From: UBA1181 sp045226255
GTDB lineage: Bacteria > Bacteroidota > Bacteroidia > Bacteroidales > Paludibacteraceae
Direction: 5' to 3'
Length of the DNA stretch: 64,000 nt
Assembly: GCA_045226255.1 (NCBI GenBank)
Contig: JBGVCG010000022.1
Coordinates: forward strand, 1 to 64,000
The position numbers were made by a program, and so were the translations under genes. The notes under the pieces were generated by a model that was given only the letters and a program-made list of their open reading frames with translations, had not been told where the DNA came from and ran no database searches. Below, one piece after another: positions 17,468 to 26,052 of the stretch. The stretch's first letter is position 1. Every line of letters starts with the position of its first letter.

Positions 17468-19184
17468 ACTCTCCTGTTTCAGCCTTGTGTTTCAGATTAT
17501 CGTAATTGTCATACTCCTGCAGCTCTTGGGATTTTCCCCTCATCTCCAAGGCCTCTTGCCAATATTTCTGGCATTCCGCCACGGGCGTGCCGGTTTTGAA
17601 CATGATGTCGCCGTAGTGTTCCAGCAATTCGGGATCTTCCTTCCCCCCGTTCGTGTAGGCTTGCTGGATATATAGCTTGGCGATGTTGTATTCTCCCTTC
17701 TTGAAACAGATCCAGGCATAGGTGTCAAGGAAAACGGGGCTTTTGGAGTTCGCCTTCAATGTTTGCAGACTCATTTTCTCCGCCTTGTCCAGGTCTCGGT
17801 TCTTTATGCTTAGATAGTATGCGTAATTGTTTAGGGTCATCACGTTGTTGGGGGTATAGGTCAATGAGGAATCCATCAATGCAAAGCATGAATCGACCTT
17901 TTTCATCTTCATCAGCACGTCGGCGGATTTCGCGAATAGTTCCGAGGCTAAAGAATAATTTCCTCCCTCGATGGCGTAACGGGTCGCATTCCTCCATACT
18001 TTCAGCGCTTTGTCGTTCTCCTTCATCATGAGGTGTGCCATGCCTCGTACGTCCAGCAAGCTTGCGCTTTCGGGGAATTGCTCCACGGATTCTTGTGCGG
18101 AGGCAACGAAGCGGACCGTGTCGTTCTTCCCAACGTAGTATCTTATCAGCAATAGCCAAGCATCTTCATGCTTCGGATTGATTTTCAGTGCTTTCCGGAT
18201 GTAGGAAATCCCTGTGGTGTCCCCCCTTCCTAGTAAGACTGTTGAGTAAACCAGACTTGGATACTCCTCGTCAGGGTATTGTTTTATCACATTCAGGTAG
18301 TAGGAGTCATCCACCGCCAATGCGCTGTCTCCTGCGATGCGGGAAAGTAGGTCATGCTTCACGACGTAATCCACTTTGGGATCCTGCAATACGGAAAGGA
18401 GTTTCGCCATTCCCTCCTTGTTTCGTCCCACTTCTGTCAGGAAATATCCGTATTGGACGGTCAGCGCTGGGTCTCCGGGGAATTCTTTTAACCCCTTCAG
18501 ATAGCATTGCTCGCCTTTTTTCTCATTGCCGAGGGCAAGGTATAGATCTCCCTTCAATGCGATGTATTTGGTCTCCTTAGGGGCGGACTTGATCAGTTTG
18601 TCCATCTCGGCGAAGGCTTTTTTCTCCTTCTTTTGCTTCAGGTATAGCTTGAATTTCTCTTGCGAGACCGTCTCGTTGATGCCCTCTTCCTCTTCGAATA
18701 AATCCCACGCTTTTATCGCTTTATCATACTCTTTCGTCGTGGAATATATGTTGGCGAGATAGTAGTAGTATATGTTTTTCCTCTTGTGGTCTTTTGTCAC
18801 AAGTTCCTCGTATAATTGGGCGGCTTCTTTCAATTCATAGGTGTTCACGAGATAGTTGGCGAGACTCACTTTATAGTCGATGTTGTCGGGCTCTAATTCA
18901 ACGGCTTTCCGCATCTGTCCGACGGCTGCCATCGTATAGTTGTTGCTCATGTTGATGTCTGCCAAGGCTGCGAATACCTCGCTATTGTTGTTGTCCAGCG
19001 AATTGCAACGGTAGAGGTTGTCAACCGCCGCACCGATGTTGCCGGACTGCTTCTGCCTCAATGCCTCCAGGTAGTAGTATTGTAGTTTCATCCTTTTCTG
19101 GGCATCGCCCTCCACCGCTGCGACGGTGGAGAAAGCCCATAGGGACAAAACAACTATGGATAATATTTTCGTCAGTTTAATCAT
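17457..19184 (-). CDS. Secreted tetratricopeptide repeat protein
   Basis: 575 residues from the ATG at 19184. This start is chosen because it gives a clean signal peptide (IVVLSLWAFSTVAA) and its ATGA overlaps the dut stop; a longer reading frame would add 23 unlikely residues. About ten or more TPR units fill the mature protein (for example AAVGQMRKAVELEPDNIDYKV, AYYLSIKNRDLDKAEKMSLQ). TPR proteins scaffold protein complexes; in this conserved dut-TPR-DUF4292-EnvC order a cell-envelope role in the periplasm is likely. Partner unknown. Confidence 0.88.
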   Translation of the reverse strand: MIKLTKILSIVVLSLWAFSTVAAVEGDAQKRMKLQYYYLEALRQKQSGNIGAAVDNLYRCNSLDNNNSEVFAALADINMSNNYTMAAVGQMRKAVELEPDNIDYKVSLANYLVNTYELKEAAQLYEELVTKDHKRKNIYYYYLANIYSTTKEYDKAIKAWDLFEEEEGINETVSQEKFKLYLKQKKEKKAFAEMDKLIKSAPKETKYIALKGDLYLALGNEKKGEQCYLKGLKEFPGDPALTVQYGYFLTEVGRNKEGMAKLLSVLQDPKVDYVVKHDLLSRIAGDSALAVDDSYYLNVIKQYPDEEYPSLVYSTVLLGRGDTTGISYIRKALKINPKHEDAWLLLIRYYVGKNDTVRFVASAQESVEQFPESASLLDVRGMAHLMMKENDKALKVWRNATRYAIEGGNYSLASELFAKSADVLMKMKKVDSCFALMDSSLTYTPNNVMTLNNYAYYLSIKNRDLDKAEKMSLQTLKANSKSPVFLDTYAWICFKKGEYNIAKLYIQQAYTNGGKEDPELLEHYGDIMFKTGTPVAECQKYWQEALEMRGKSQELQEYDNYDNLKHKAETGEYVE

Positions 19185-19615
19185 TTCACTCCTGTATGCC
19201 CGAATCCGCCGGCACCCCGCTCGGTCTCGTCCAGCGTCTCGACCTCCTTCCACTCCACATGCTCATGCTTTGCGATCACCATTTGGCAAACGCGCTCGCC
19301 ATCTTCGATGACAAAAGGCTCTGGCGAAAGGTTGACCAAGATGACCTTGATCTCACCCCTGTAGTCGGCGTCGATCGTGCCGGGTGTGTTCAACACCGTG
19401 AGTCCGTGCTTGGCGGCCAGTCCGCTGCGTGGACGGATCTGCGCCTCATAGCCCTCCGGCAAGGCGATGTAGATGCCAGTAGGCACCATCACACGCTCCA
19501 AGGAGCCTATCTTTATCGGTTCGTCAATGTTCGCGCGCAAGTCCATGCCAGCGGATAACGCTGTGGCATATTGCGGCATCGCATGCTTCGACTTGTTTAT
19601 GATCTTTACTTCCAT
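19181..19615 (-). CDS. dut: Deoxyuridine triphosphatase (dUTPase)
   Basis: 144 residues, the usual trimeric dUTPase length. All five motifs are visible, including AGMDLRA, IRPRSGLA, NTPGTIDADYRGEI, VCQMVI and the C-terminal arm RGAGGFGHTG. It converts dUTP to dUMP and pyrophosphate, keeping uracil out of DNA and feeding dTMP synthesis. It is the first gene of the minus-strand run and overlaps the TPR gene by 4 bases. Confidence 0.97.
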   Translation of the reverse strand: MEVKIINKSKHAMPQYATALSAGMDLRANIDEPIKIGSLERVMVPTGIYIALPEGYEAQIRPRSGLAAKHGLTVLNTPGTIDADYRGEIKVILVNLSPEPFVIEDGERVCQMVIAKHEHVEWKEVETLDETERGAGGFGHTGVK

Positions 19616-19637
19616 CTGTCTAATAATGTTTTAAATG

Positions 19638-19645
19638 CAAAAATA
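19638..19645 (-). promoter_or_regulatory. -7 element for the dut run
   Basis: On the minus strand TATTTTTG matches TAnnTTTG, 22 bases before the dut start codon. No -33 TTTG is clear. Confidence 0.5.
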
Positions 19646-19739
19646 ATAATATTTTTTCTATTACGGAGGACCTTTCCGCCCTCTTTGCCCACGAAGATTT
19701 AAAACTTATAAAAAAACGTGCTTTCCCGTTTCTTTTTTT

Positions 19740-19747
19740 TACCTTTG
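19740..19747 (+). promoter_or_regulatory. -7 element for pta
   Basis: TACCTTTG matches TAnnTTTG, 47 bases before the pta ATG. The -33 region is not clear. Confidence 0.5.
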
Positions 19748-19794
19748 TGGATTATAACCGTTGGAAATATTTAACATAATTGATATATAAAGAA

Positions 19795-20811
19795 ATGGAA
19801 TTGATTGAAAGTGTTATCAAAAGGGCTCAGGCTAACCCTCAACGCATCGTCCTCGCCGAAGGAACAGAGGAGAGAACGTTGAAAGCCGCCGATCAGATCA
19901 TTGCGCAGGGTATCGCTAAGATTACCCTTTTGGGCAACAAGCAAGAAATCGAGGGATTGGCTTCCCAGTTCGGTTTGAAGAACATCTCCAAGGCTACGAT
20001 TATTGATCCTGCCAACAATCCTAACAGCAAAACCTATTCAGATCTCCTCTTCAAGCTTCGTCAGAAGAAGGGTATGACCGAGGAGCAAGCCATCGAGAAG
20101 GTGAAAGATCCTTTGTATCTGGCTTGTTTGATGATCAAGAACGGTGACGCGGATGGTGAGGTTGCCGGCGCAAGGAACTTTACGGGTGATGTGCTTCGCC
20201 CTGCTTTCCAAATCGTCAAGACAAGACCGGGCATCGGTGTCGTTTCAGGATGCTTCATCATGATCTTCAAGGATAAATCAATCGGTTACAATGGTTTGAT
20301 GTTGTTCGCCGACTGCGCCGCAACTCCTAACCCGGACGCTGACCAATTGGCTCAAATCGCTGTATGCAGCGGCCAGACGGCTAAGAACATCTACGGTTTC
20401 GAGGACCCTCGTGTAGCGATCCTCTCCTTCTCTACCAAGGGTAGCGCTAAGCACGAGATGGTGGACAAGGTGATCGAGGCTACAGAGAAGGCTAAGGCTA
20501 TGGCTCCTGACATGAAGATCGACGGTGAGTTGCAGGCGGATGCCGCTATCGTTCCTTCCGTAGCGAAGAGCAAGGCGCCTAACAGCGAAGTGGCTGGTAC
20601 GGCTAACGTGTTGGTATTCCCTGAGTTGGAGGCTGGTAACATCGGTTACAAGCTGGTTCAACGTTTGGCTGGCGCAGAGGCGATCGGTCCGTTGTTGCAA
20701 GGTTTGGCCGCTCCGATCAACGACCTCTCCCGAGGTTGCTCCGTGGACGACATCGTGAAGATGGTGGCCATCACGGTAAACCAAGCTATCGAGGCTAAGA
20801 ACAATAATTAA
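19795..20811 (+). CDS. pta: Phosphate acetyltransferase
   Basis: 338 residues from ATG 19795; a TTG 15 bases upstream would add only five residues and is less likely. It is a single PTA_PTB domain, short form without the regulatory N-terminus of E. coli Pta. Conserved blocks include LAEGTEERTLKAADQI, DGEVAGARNFTGDVLRPAFQ and GTANVLVFPELEAGNIGYK. It converts acetyl-CoA and phosphate to acetyl phosphate, which AckA uses to make ATP and acetate. ackA follows 76 bases later; together they form the fermentative acetate pathway. Confidence 0.97.
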   Translation: MELIESVIKRAQANPQRIVLAEGTEERTLKAADQIIAQGIAKITLLGNKQEIEGLASQFGLKNISKATIIDPANNPNSKTYSDLLFKLRQKKGMTEEQAIEKVKDPLYLACLMIKNGDADGEVAGARNFTGDVLRPAFQIVKTRPGIGVVSGCFIMIFKDKSIGYNGLMLFADCAATPNPDADQLAQIAVCSGQTAKNIYGFEDPRVAILSFSTKGSAKHEMVDKVIEATEKAKAMAPDMKIDGELQADAAIVPSVAKSKAPNSEVAGTANVLVFPELEAGNIGYKLVQRLAGAEAIGPLLQGLAAPINDLSRGCSVDDIVKMVAITVNQAIEAKNNN

Positions 20812-20826
20812 TCACGAGTAATAGGA

Positions 20827-20862
20827 GACCACCCATGCCTCTCCCTAGGGGCGTGGATGGTC
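20827..20862 (+). promoter_or_regulatory. Hairpin between pta and ackA
   Basis: GACCACCCATGCC pairs with GGCGTGGATGGTC (one mismatch, one G-U pair). No T-run follows, so it is more likely an mRNA-stabilising or processing structure than a terminator. Confidence 0.5.
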
Positions 20863-20887
20863 ATTTCTAATAGATTGCAGAAATAAA

Positions 20888-22090
20888 ATGAAGATATTAG
20901 TAATCAACTGTGGTAGCTCATCCATCAAGTACAAATTGTTCAACATGAGCACCAAAGAGGTGATGGCGCAGGGTGGCGTCGAGAAGATCGGTATCCCAGG
21001 CTCATTCCTCAAATACACCAAAAAGAACGGAGAGAAGGCGATCATCGAGAAGGATATGCCTGACCACTCTGATGGTATCGAACTGATTTTTAAAGCATTG
21101 ACTGACCCGACAGAGGGTTGTATCAAGTCGTTGAACGAGGTGGACGCTGTAGGTCACAGAATCCTCCACGGTGGTGACAAGTTCACGGAGAGCTGCATCG
21201 TCAACAACGTGGTGAAGGAGCAGATCCGCGCTTGCTTCCCATTGGGTCCGTTGCATAACCCTGCTAACCTGAAGGGTATCATGGCTGTTGAGGCTTTGTT
21301 GCCTAACTGTCCTCAAGTGGCTGTCTTCGACACCGCATTCCATCAGTCCATGCCGAAGGAGTCTTTCCTCTACGCTATTCCATACGAGCTCTACGAGAAG
21401 GACAAGGTTCGTCGTTACGGATTCCACGGCACCAGCCATCGCTACGTGTCGAAACGCGCGTTCGAGGTGCTGGGCATGAAGCCTGAGGGAACTAGGATGA
21501 TCACCTGTCACATCGGTAACGGTAGTTCCGTCACTGCTATCAAGGACGGTAAGTCTTTCGATACTTCCATGGGTATGACTCCATTGGAGGGATTGATGAT
21601 GGGTACCCGTTCCGGCGACATCGACACGGGTGCGATCACCTATTTGATGGAGACGGAAGGATACAACGCGAAGAAGGTCTCCGACATTCTGAACAAGCAG
21701 AGCGGTATGTTGGGTATCTCTGGCGTCTCTTCCGATATGCGTGAGATCCGCGCCGCCATCGCGAAGGGCAACGAGCGCGCCAAGTTGGCGTTGGACATGG
21801 TCATCTACCGAATCAAGAAGTATGTGGGCGCCTATATGGCAGCCTTGGGTGGTGTGGATGTCATCGTCTTCACGGGTGGTATCGGCGAAAACGTCGAGGT
21901 GGTACGCGAGGGCGTGCTGAGCAACATGGAGTTCTTCGGCATCAAGCTGGACAAGAGCATCAACGATAGTGTACATGGTGAAGAGAAGGTCATCAGCGCC
22001 AAGGATTCCAAGGTGACGGTGATCGTCGTTCCGACGGACGAGGAGTACACCATCGCTTCCGACACATTGGAGTTGGTGGGTAAGAAATAA
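20888..22090 (+). CDS. ackA: Acetate kinase
   Basis: 400 residues, full length. ASKHA-fold motifs are all present: VINCGSSSIKYKLF at the start, FDTAFHQSMP, GFHGTSHRYVS, ITCHIGNGSSVTAI, GTRSGDIDTGAI and VFTGGIGEN. It transfers phosphate between acetyl phosphate and ADP, giving ATP and acetate. Downstream of pta and ended by a strong terminator, so the two genes form an operon. Confidence 0.98.
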   Translation: MKILVINCGSSSIKYKLFNMSTKEVMAQGGVEKIGIPGSFLKYTKKNGEKAIIEKDMPDHSDGIELIFKALTDPTEGCIKSLNEVDAVGHRILHGGDKFTESCIVNNVVKEQIRACFPLGPLHNPANLKGIMAVEALLPNCPQVAVFDTAFHQSMPKESFLYAIPYELYEKDKVRRYGFHGTSHRYVSKRAFEVLGMKPEGTRMITCHIGNGSSVTAIKDGKSFDTSMGMTPLEGLMMGTRSGDIDTGAITYLMETEGYNAKKVSDILNKQSGMLGISGVSSDMREIRAAIAKGNERAKLALDMVIYRIKKYVGAYMAALGGVDVIVFTGGIGENVEVVREGVLSNMEFFGIKLDKSINDSVHGEEKVISAKDSKVTVIVVPTDEEYTIASDTLELVGKK

Positions 22091-22117
22091 CACTTTTTAC
22101 CTAATTATCAAATTTTT

Positions 22118-22158
22118 AAGGCATCATCACAGAGAAGTCTGTGGTGATGCCTTTTTTT
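22118..22158 (+). terminator. Terminator after ackA
   Basis: A 16-bp stem (AAGGCATCATCACAGA with its partner, one G-U pair), four-base loop and T7. A close copy of this hairpin is at 25951. Confidence 0.9.
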
Positions 22159-22184
22159 GTCAACAAAAATATCATTCTGTTATG

Positions 22185-22211
22185 TTGACATGATTGTTTA
22201 TTGTATTTTTG
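22185..22211 (+). promoter_or_regulatory. Promoter of the S74/C25 gene pair
   Basis: TATTTTTG (22204-22211) matches the -7 consensus; TTG at 22185-22187 is 16 bp upstream, shorter than ideal. The leader to ATG 22305 would be about 88 bases. Confidence 0.5.
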
Positions 22212-22304
22212 CACATAACATGAAAAACACATTGAAATAGTAAGGATTTGAAAATCACTTTTATTAATTATTTTTTATTTATACACAAAATTAAAGTTAT
22301 AAAA

Positions 22305-23372
22305 ATGAAAAGAATCAGTTGTCTATTAGGGGGAGTATTGCTCTCAGTTTCTGTTTCAGCACAGTTAACAGTTAGGCCAAGTGGAAAAACGTACATCGGT
22401 GAAATGCCTAACAACACACAAGACACGTTTGAAGTAATCACGCTTCAGGTTTTCGGTCCAGGAAAAGTGGGCAGTAAGGCCAAAATTGCTCTCGGTGATT
22501 ATGGGAATCAAGCTACCGGTAGCTGTAATGTGATTCTTGCGGAATATGGCGAGACAGATACGGACCAACTATGGCTCCATGGGAAAAATGGAATCTACCA
22601 AACGTTCAACAAAGGTTATGAGTCAGATGTGGTCTCATATTACGATCCTTCTAAGAATGCGAACTACAACTTCAATGTCTCCATCAAGACAACGAAGAAC
22701 ATCAATTGCAAGAATCTAACCGCTTCAAACAAAGTTACATGCAAGGAGTTGCTCAACACTTCCGACAGAAGATTGAAGTCTGACATCCAACCTATCGGGA
22801 ACAGCACGGCGAACCTGATGAAGCTGACAGGCGTCAGCTACTATCTGCACTCAAAGAACGAGGGCGAGGAGGCTTCCCTCAGGTCTGGTTCCGACAACAA
22901 ACGTGACATGGGTCTGATCGCACAGGACTTGATGAAGGTATATCCTGATTTGGTCTTCGAGGACGAGGAGGGATACTATGCGGTTAACTACATCGGACTC
23001 ATCCCTGTCCTGATCGAATCCATCAAGGAGCAGCAGACGACCATCGAGAAACTGAATGACAAAATCGGCAAATTGGAGGCGAAATCCATCGGTCAATTGT
23101 CTGACGCGACAGAAGCGGTATTGTTGCAGAATACGCCTAACCCATTCAACGAATCCACCAGCATCGAGTACAAGATCCCTGCCACAGCCACCTCGGCATC
23201 CATCTTCGTTTACAACATGGAGGGCGCCCAGCTGAAGGAGTACAAGATCAACAGCAACGGAGCCGGCTCCATACAGATCAAGGGTTCTGAATTCGCGGCC
23301 GGCATGTACCTCTATGCCCTTATCGTGGACAATGAGTTAATAGACACCAAAAGAATGATCCTCACCAAATGA
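22305..23372 (+). CDS. Peptidase S74 (intramolecular chaperone) protein with T9SS sorting domain
   Basis: 355 residues from ATG 22305, chosen because it gives a clean signal peptide (LLSVSVSAQ); an upstream ATG at 22248 would put 19 residues before it. Residues ~20-150 are beta-rich with no recognised family. Residues ~155-265 are a peptidase S74 domain: SDRRLKSDIQPI, then GLIAQDLMKVYPDLV and YYAVNYIGLIPVLIESIKEQ with a coiled coil; this type of domain trimerises phage tail fibres and then cuts itself off. Residues ~275-355 are a type IX C-terminal sorting domain (NTPNPFNESTSIEYKIP ... MYLYALIVDNELIDTKRMI), so it is exported to the cell surface. Its stop overlaps the protease start (ATGA). 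Confidence 0.85.
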   Translation: MKRISCLLGGVLLSVSVSAQLTVRPSGKTYIGEMPNNTQDTFEVITLQVFGPGKVGSKAKIALGDYGNQATGSCNVILAEYGETDTDQLWLHGKNGIYQTFNKGYESDVVSYYDPSKNANYNFNVSIKTTKNINCKNLTASNKVTCKELLNTSDRRLKSDIQPIGNSTANLMKLTGVSYYLHSKNEGEEASLRSGSDNKRDMGLIAQDLMKVYPDLVFEDEEGYYAVNYIGLIPVLIESIKEQQTTIEKLNDKIGKLEAKSIGQLSDATEAVLLQNTPNPFNESTSIEYKIPATATSASIFVYNMEGAQLKEYKINSNGAGSIQIKGSEFAAGMYLYALIVDNELIDTKRMILTK

Positions 23373-25876
23373 TTATGGAGATGAAGTTGATAGGAAAAAC
23401 AGCGGTTGTTCTAGGTCTCGCCCTGTCATTCTCGAATGCATACGCGGACTTTGAAAAATCGTATACAACGGATGATCCGATCATCCAGGAGGAGGTGCAC
23501 GAGGGGCAAACCTATTCGGTCATCAACGGTGAGATATTGTCTGATTCGAAGTTGAAGGGCAAACCCGGCGTGCCAAATGTTACGATGACGTTTTATATCC
23601 CCCAGGGAGAGAAGGTTAGCGATGTGCTTTTCGTGGCCAATCAGACGAAAAACGTCACGCTGAAACATAAGCTTTTACCGGTACAGGAGCCAATCCCTAC
23701 GGGGGAAAACAATGTCCGTTTCGTTCAGCCCGACCAAACAGTGTATGGATCGAGTGCCGCATACCCTTCCAAAAGGTTGGCTTTTTCGAACGAGCAGGGC
23801 GTGGGAAGTGTGAAGATGGTACAGGTGACGGTTAACCCGATGACCTACTATCCACAGGAAAACAAGTTGAGGGTCGTCACATCGTACACCGTCAAGGTGA
23901 AGACCGTGTCCGACACGAAGAGCTCATCCGCGAAGTGCAGCATCAGGGAGAATGATGTGGACGACTATGTGAGGTTCGTGAAACAGATGGTGTACAACCC
24001 TGAAATGGTCGAAAACGATCTCGCAACGACCCTGAAATCGCAATGTAGCAAAGCCATTTTGCGTGCGGGGTCGACAGAAAGACAAAAAGCGTATGGCATC
24101 GATGTCTATGAGTACGTCGTGATTACCAAGAGAGAATTCATTCCCGCCTTCAAGCAGTTGCTGACATGGAAACGGCAAAAAGGATTGGATGCCGGTGCGG
24201 TCGCCATCGAGGACATCTTGGGAATATCCTATAACGCCAGTGGTTTCAATGAGATCAAGGATGATGCGGGAAAAGTACGCGCCTATCTCAAATCCAGCTA
24301 CGACAAAGGATGTAAGTATGTCCTGATAGGTGGGAATTCTGATGTTGTACCCGCAAGACTATTTTATGACAGATATTCTGTCTACGATATGGAGACCCGT
24401 ATAACAGAGTACTTTAACAGGAAGACCCCAACAGATTATTATTACTCTGACCTTAATGGAAATTGGGAAACATGTGCTTCTACTTACACAGGTCATTCAG
24501 TGGAGGAAATTCGTCCGATTATTGGCGGCGCACATCTATATGTGGGTAGACTACTGTGTTTGAATCAATCGGATATTTTGAGATGGACACGTAAACAACT
24601 TCTATACGAACAGAATCCCGGATTAGGCGATAATAAATATTTAAATAGATCCCTATGGACCACATCGGATGAAGGATTGTCGTCTTCTTGTAGCACAACC
24701 ATCAGAAATTTAAGGAATTTATCATGGCATCAACTAAGGCCTAATAATAATAATGAAGATGTTGTTACAAAATATTACGGAGAGGTGGACGGCTATATCA
24801 ACGGTATGCACAACACAGTGGTTAAAGGTCCATTAGGATCAACGATTATCTCGGACATAAATGCTAACAAGTATGGGTTCCTCGCATTTTTTAACCATGG
24901 ATCTCCAAGGGATATCTGCGTGTCAGCATTGGGTGAGGGTGAGTCGGATAGAACTAACTGCAATATTGTATCTCAGGATACAATAGACAAAAACAAAGCC
25001 ATTCTCCCTGGAGGTCGGGAGGATGATGGCAATGGCTTTGACAACCTGACCAATTTTGATTACCCAGCAGTGGTATATGCACAATGTTGTCATAATATGC
25101 CTTTCGATGATTATGGCAATTATAAGGCGAAGTACAATGTTCGCAATATGGGCGAAGCCTTCACTTGCGCCAATAATGGAGGGGGTGTCGCATATTTGGG
25201 AAATACAAGGGAAGGATATTGGACTAATAGTACGATTCTATTCAAAGATTTTCTCGATTGTGCTCACAACCACAAACAAGATGGCAATAACTGTAAATTG
25301 GGCATCTTGGAATATGAATCAAAACAGTACCAAGATCTTATTACCACATTCATCATCTGCACACATAATCTCTTGGGCTGCCCAGAAACCACCTTTTGGA
25401 CAGAGAAACCGGGTGCTTTCACGAACAAATCGGTTTCATACAACTCCAGCACACATAAATTGAAAGTTGAATTTAAACCAACGATAGCTGGTGGATCTGC
25501 AATTGTCTGCGTAACAAGCAAGAGTGATGGAGGAAAGACCTATCGTTATGTGAAGTCCGTAGATTTGAGTTCTATACAGAAAAAGAGTGTCACATTCAAC
25601 AATGCGCCAGAGGATTATGTGGTGGTGGTGACCTCAGACGCTCATTTACCATGGATTAAAGAGCGTACTTGTTTCATTCAAAATGAGACCTTCAACTCAA
25701 CGGAAGTTTATGAAGGTTGTTACGACATCAACGTAGGTCGAGAGGTGACCAATTATAAGCCACACGGAGATGTCATTTTGGAGAAAGGATCAAAGGTAAC
25801 CATCGATGCGACTCATAACACCACATTGCAAGGGGGTGTGTATGTCAAGAAAGGTGCGGAACTTAAAGTTAAATAG
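23369..25876 (+). CDS. Gingipain-like C25 family cysteine protease
   Basis: 835 residues. The start at 23369 is coupled to the upstream stop; ATGs at 23375 and 23381 are alternatives. A signal peptide ends near SFSNAYA. An N-terminal beta-rich prodomain (~25-215) precedes the C25 caspase-like domain (~240-680): VYEYVVITKREFIPAFKQLL, LIGGNSDVVPAR, catalytic His510 (FFNHGSP) and Cys573/Cys574 (YAQCCHN). The His-to-Cys distance is 63 residues, longer than in gingipain R. An Ig-like part follows, then a short repeat-like end (GGVYVKKGAELKVK). No T9SS sorting domain is recognisable at its C-terminus, unlike the partner gene. PorU is also a C25 member but larger. Confidence 0.82.
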   Translation: MIMEMKLIGKTAVVLGLALSFSNAYADFEKSYTTDDPIIQEEVHEGQTYSVINGEILSDSKLKGKPGVPNVTMTFYIPQGEKVSDVLFVANQTKNVTLKHKLLPVQEPIPTGENNVRFVQPDQTVYGSSAAYPSKRLAFSNEQGVGSVKMVQVTVNPMTYYPQENKLRVVTSYTVKVKTVSDTKSSSAKCSIRENDVDDYVRFVKQMVYNPEMVENDLATTLKSQCSKAILRAGSTERQKAYGIDVYEYVVITKREFIPAFKQLLTWKRQKGLDAGAVAIEDILGISYNASGFNEIKDDAGKVRAYLKSSYDKGCKYVLIGGNSDVVPARLFYDRYSVYDMETRITEYFNRKTPTDYYYSDLNGNWETCASTYTGHSVEEIRPIIGGAHLYVGRLLCLNQSDILRWTRKQLLYEQNPGLGDNKYLNRSLWTTSDEGLSSSCSTTIRNLRNLSWHQLRPNNNNEDVVTKYYGEVDGYINGMHNTVVKGPLGSTIISDINANKYGFLAFFNHGSPRDICVSALGEGESDRTNCNIVSQDTIDKNKAILPGGREDDGNGFDNLTNFDYPAVVYAQCCHNMPFDDYGNYKAKYNVRNMGEAFTCANNGGGVAYLGNTREGYWTNSTILFKDFLDCAHNHKQDGNNCKLGILEYESKQYQDLITTFIICTHNLLGCPETTFWTEKPGAFTNKSVSYNSSTHKLKVEFKPTIAGGSAIVCVTSKSDGGKTYRYVKSVDLSSIQKKSVTFNNAPEDYVVVVTSDAHLPWIKERTCFIQNETFNSTEVYEGCYDINVGREVTNYKPHGDVILEKGSKVTIDATHNTTLQGGVYVKKGAELKVK

Positions 25877-25950
25877 GAACTATTAATGCCTGATTATTCA
25901 GTTTTTTCTTGCTCAATAAGGCGATAACAGACCCGTTTAATGATACTTTT

Positions 25951-25987
25951 AAGGCATCATCAAGGAGAAATCCTGATGATGCCTTTT
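25951..25987 (+). terminator. Terminator after the C25 protease
   Basis: AAGGCATCATCA..GGA pairs with TCC..TGATGATGCCTT, GAAA loop, then TTTT. It is nearly the same hairpin as the one after ackA. Confidence 0.8.
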
Positions 25988-26052
25988 GTGTTATGCTGAA
26001 AGCTTTAGCCTCCTGATAATCAAGGTGAGTTAATGCAGCCGCTTCCGTTGGT

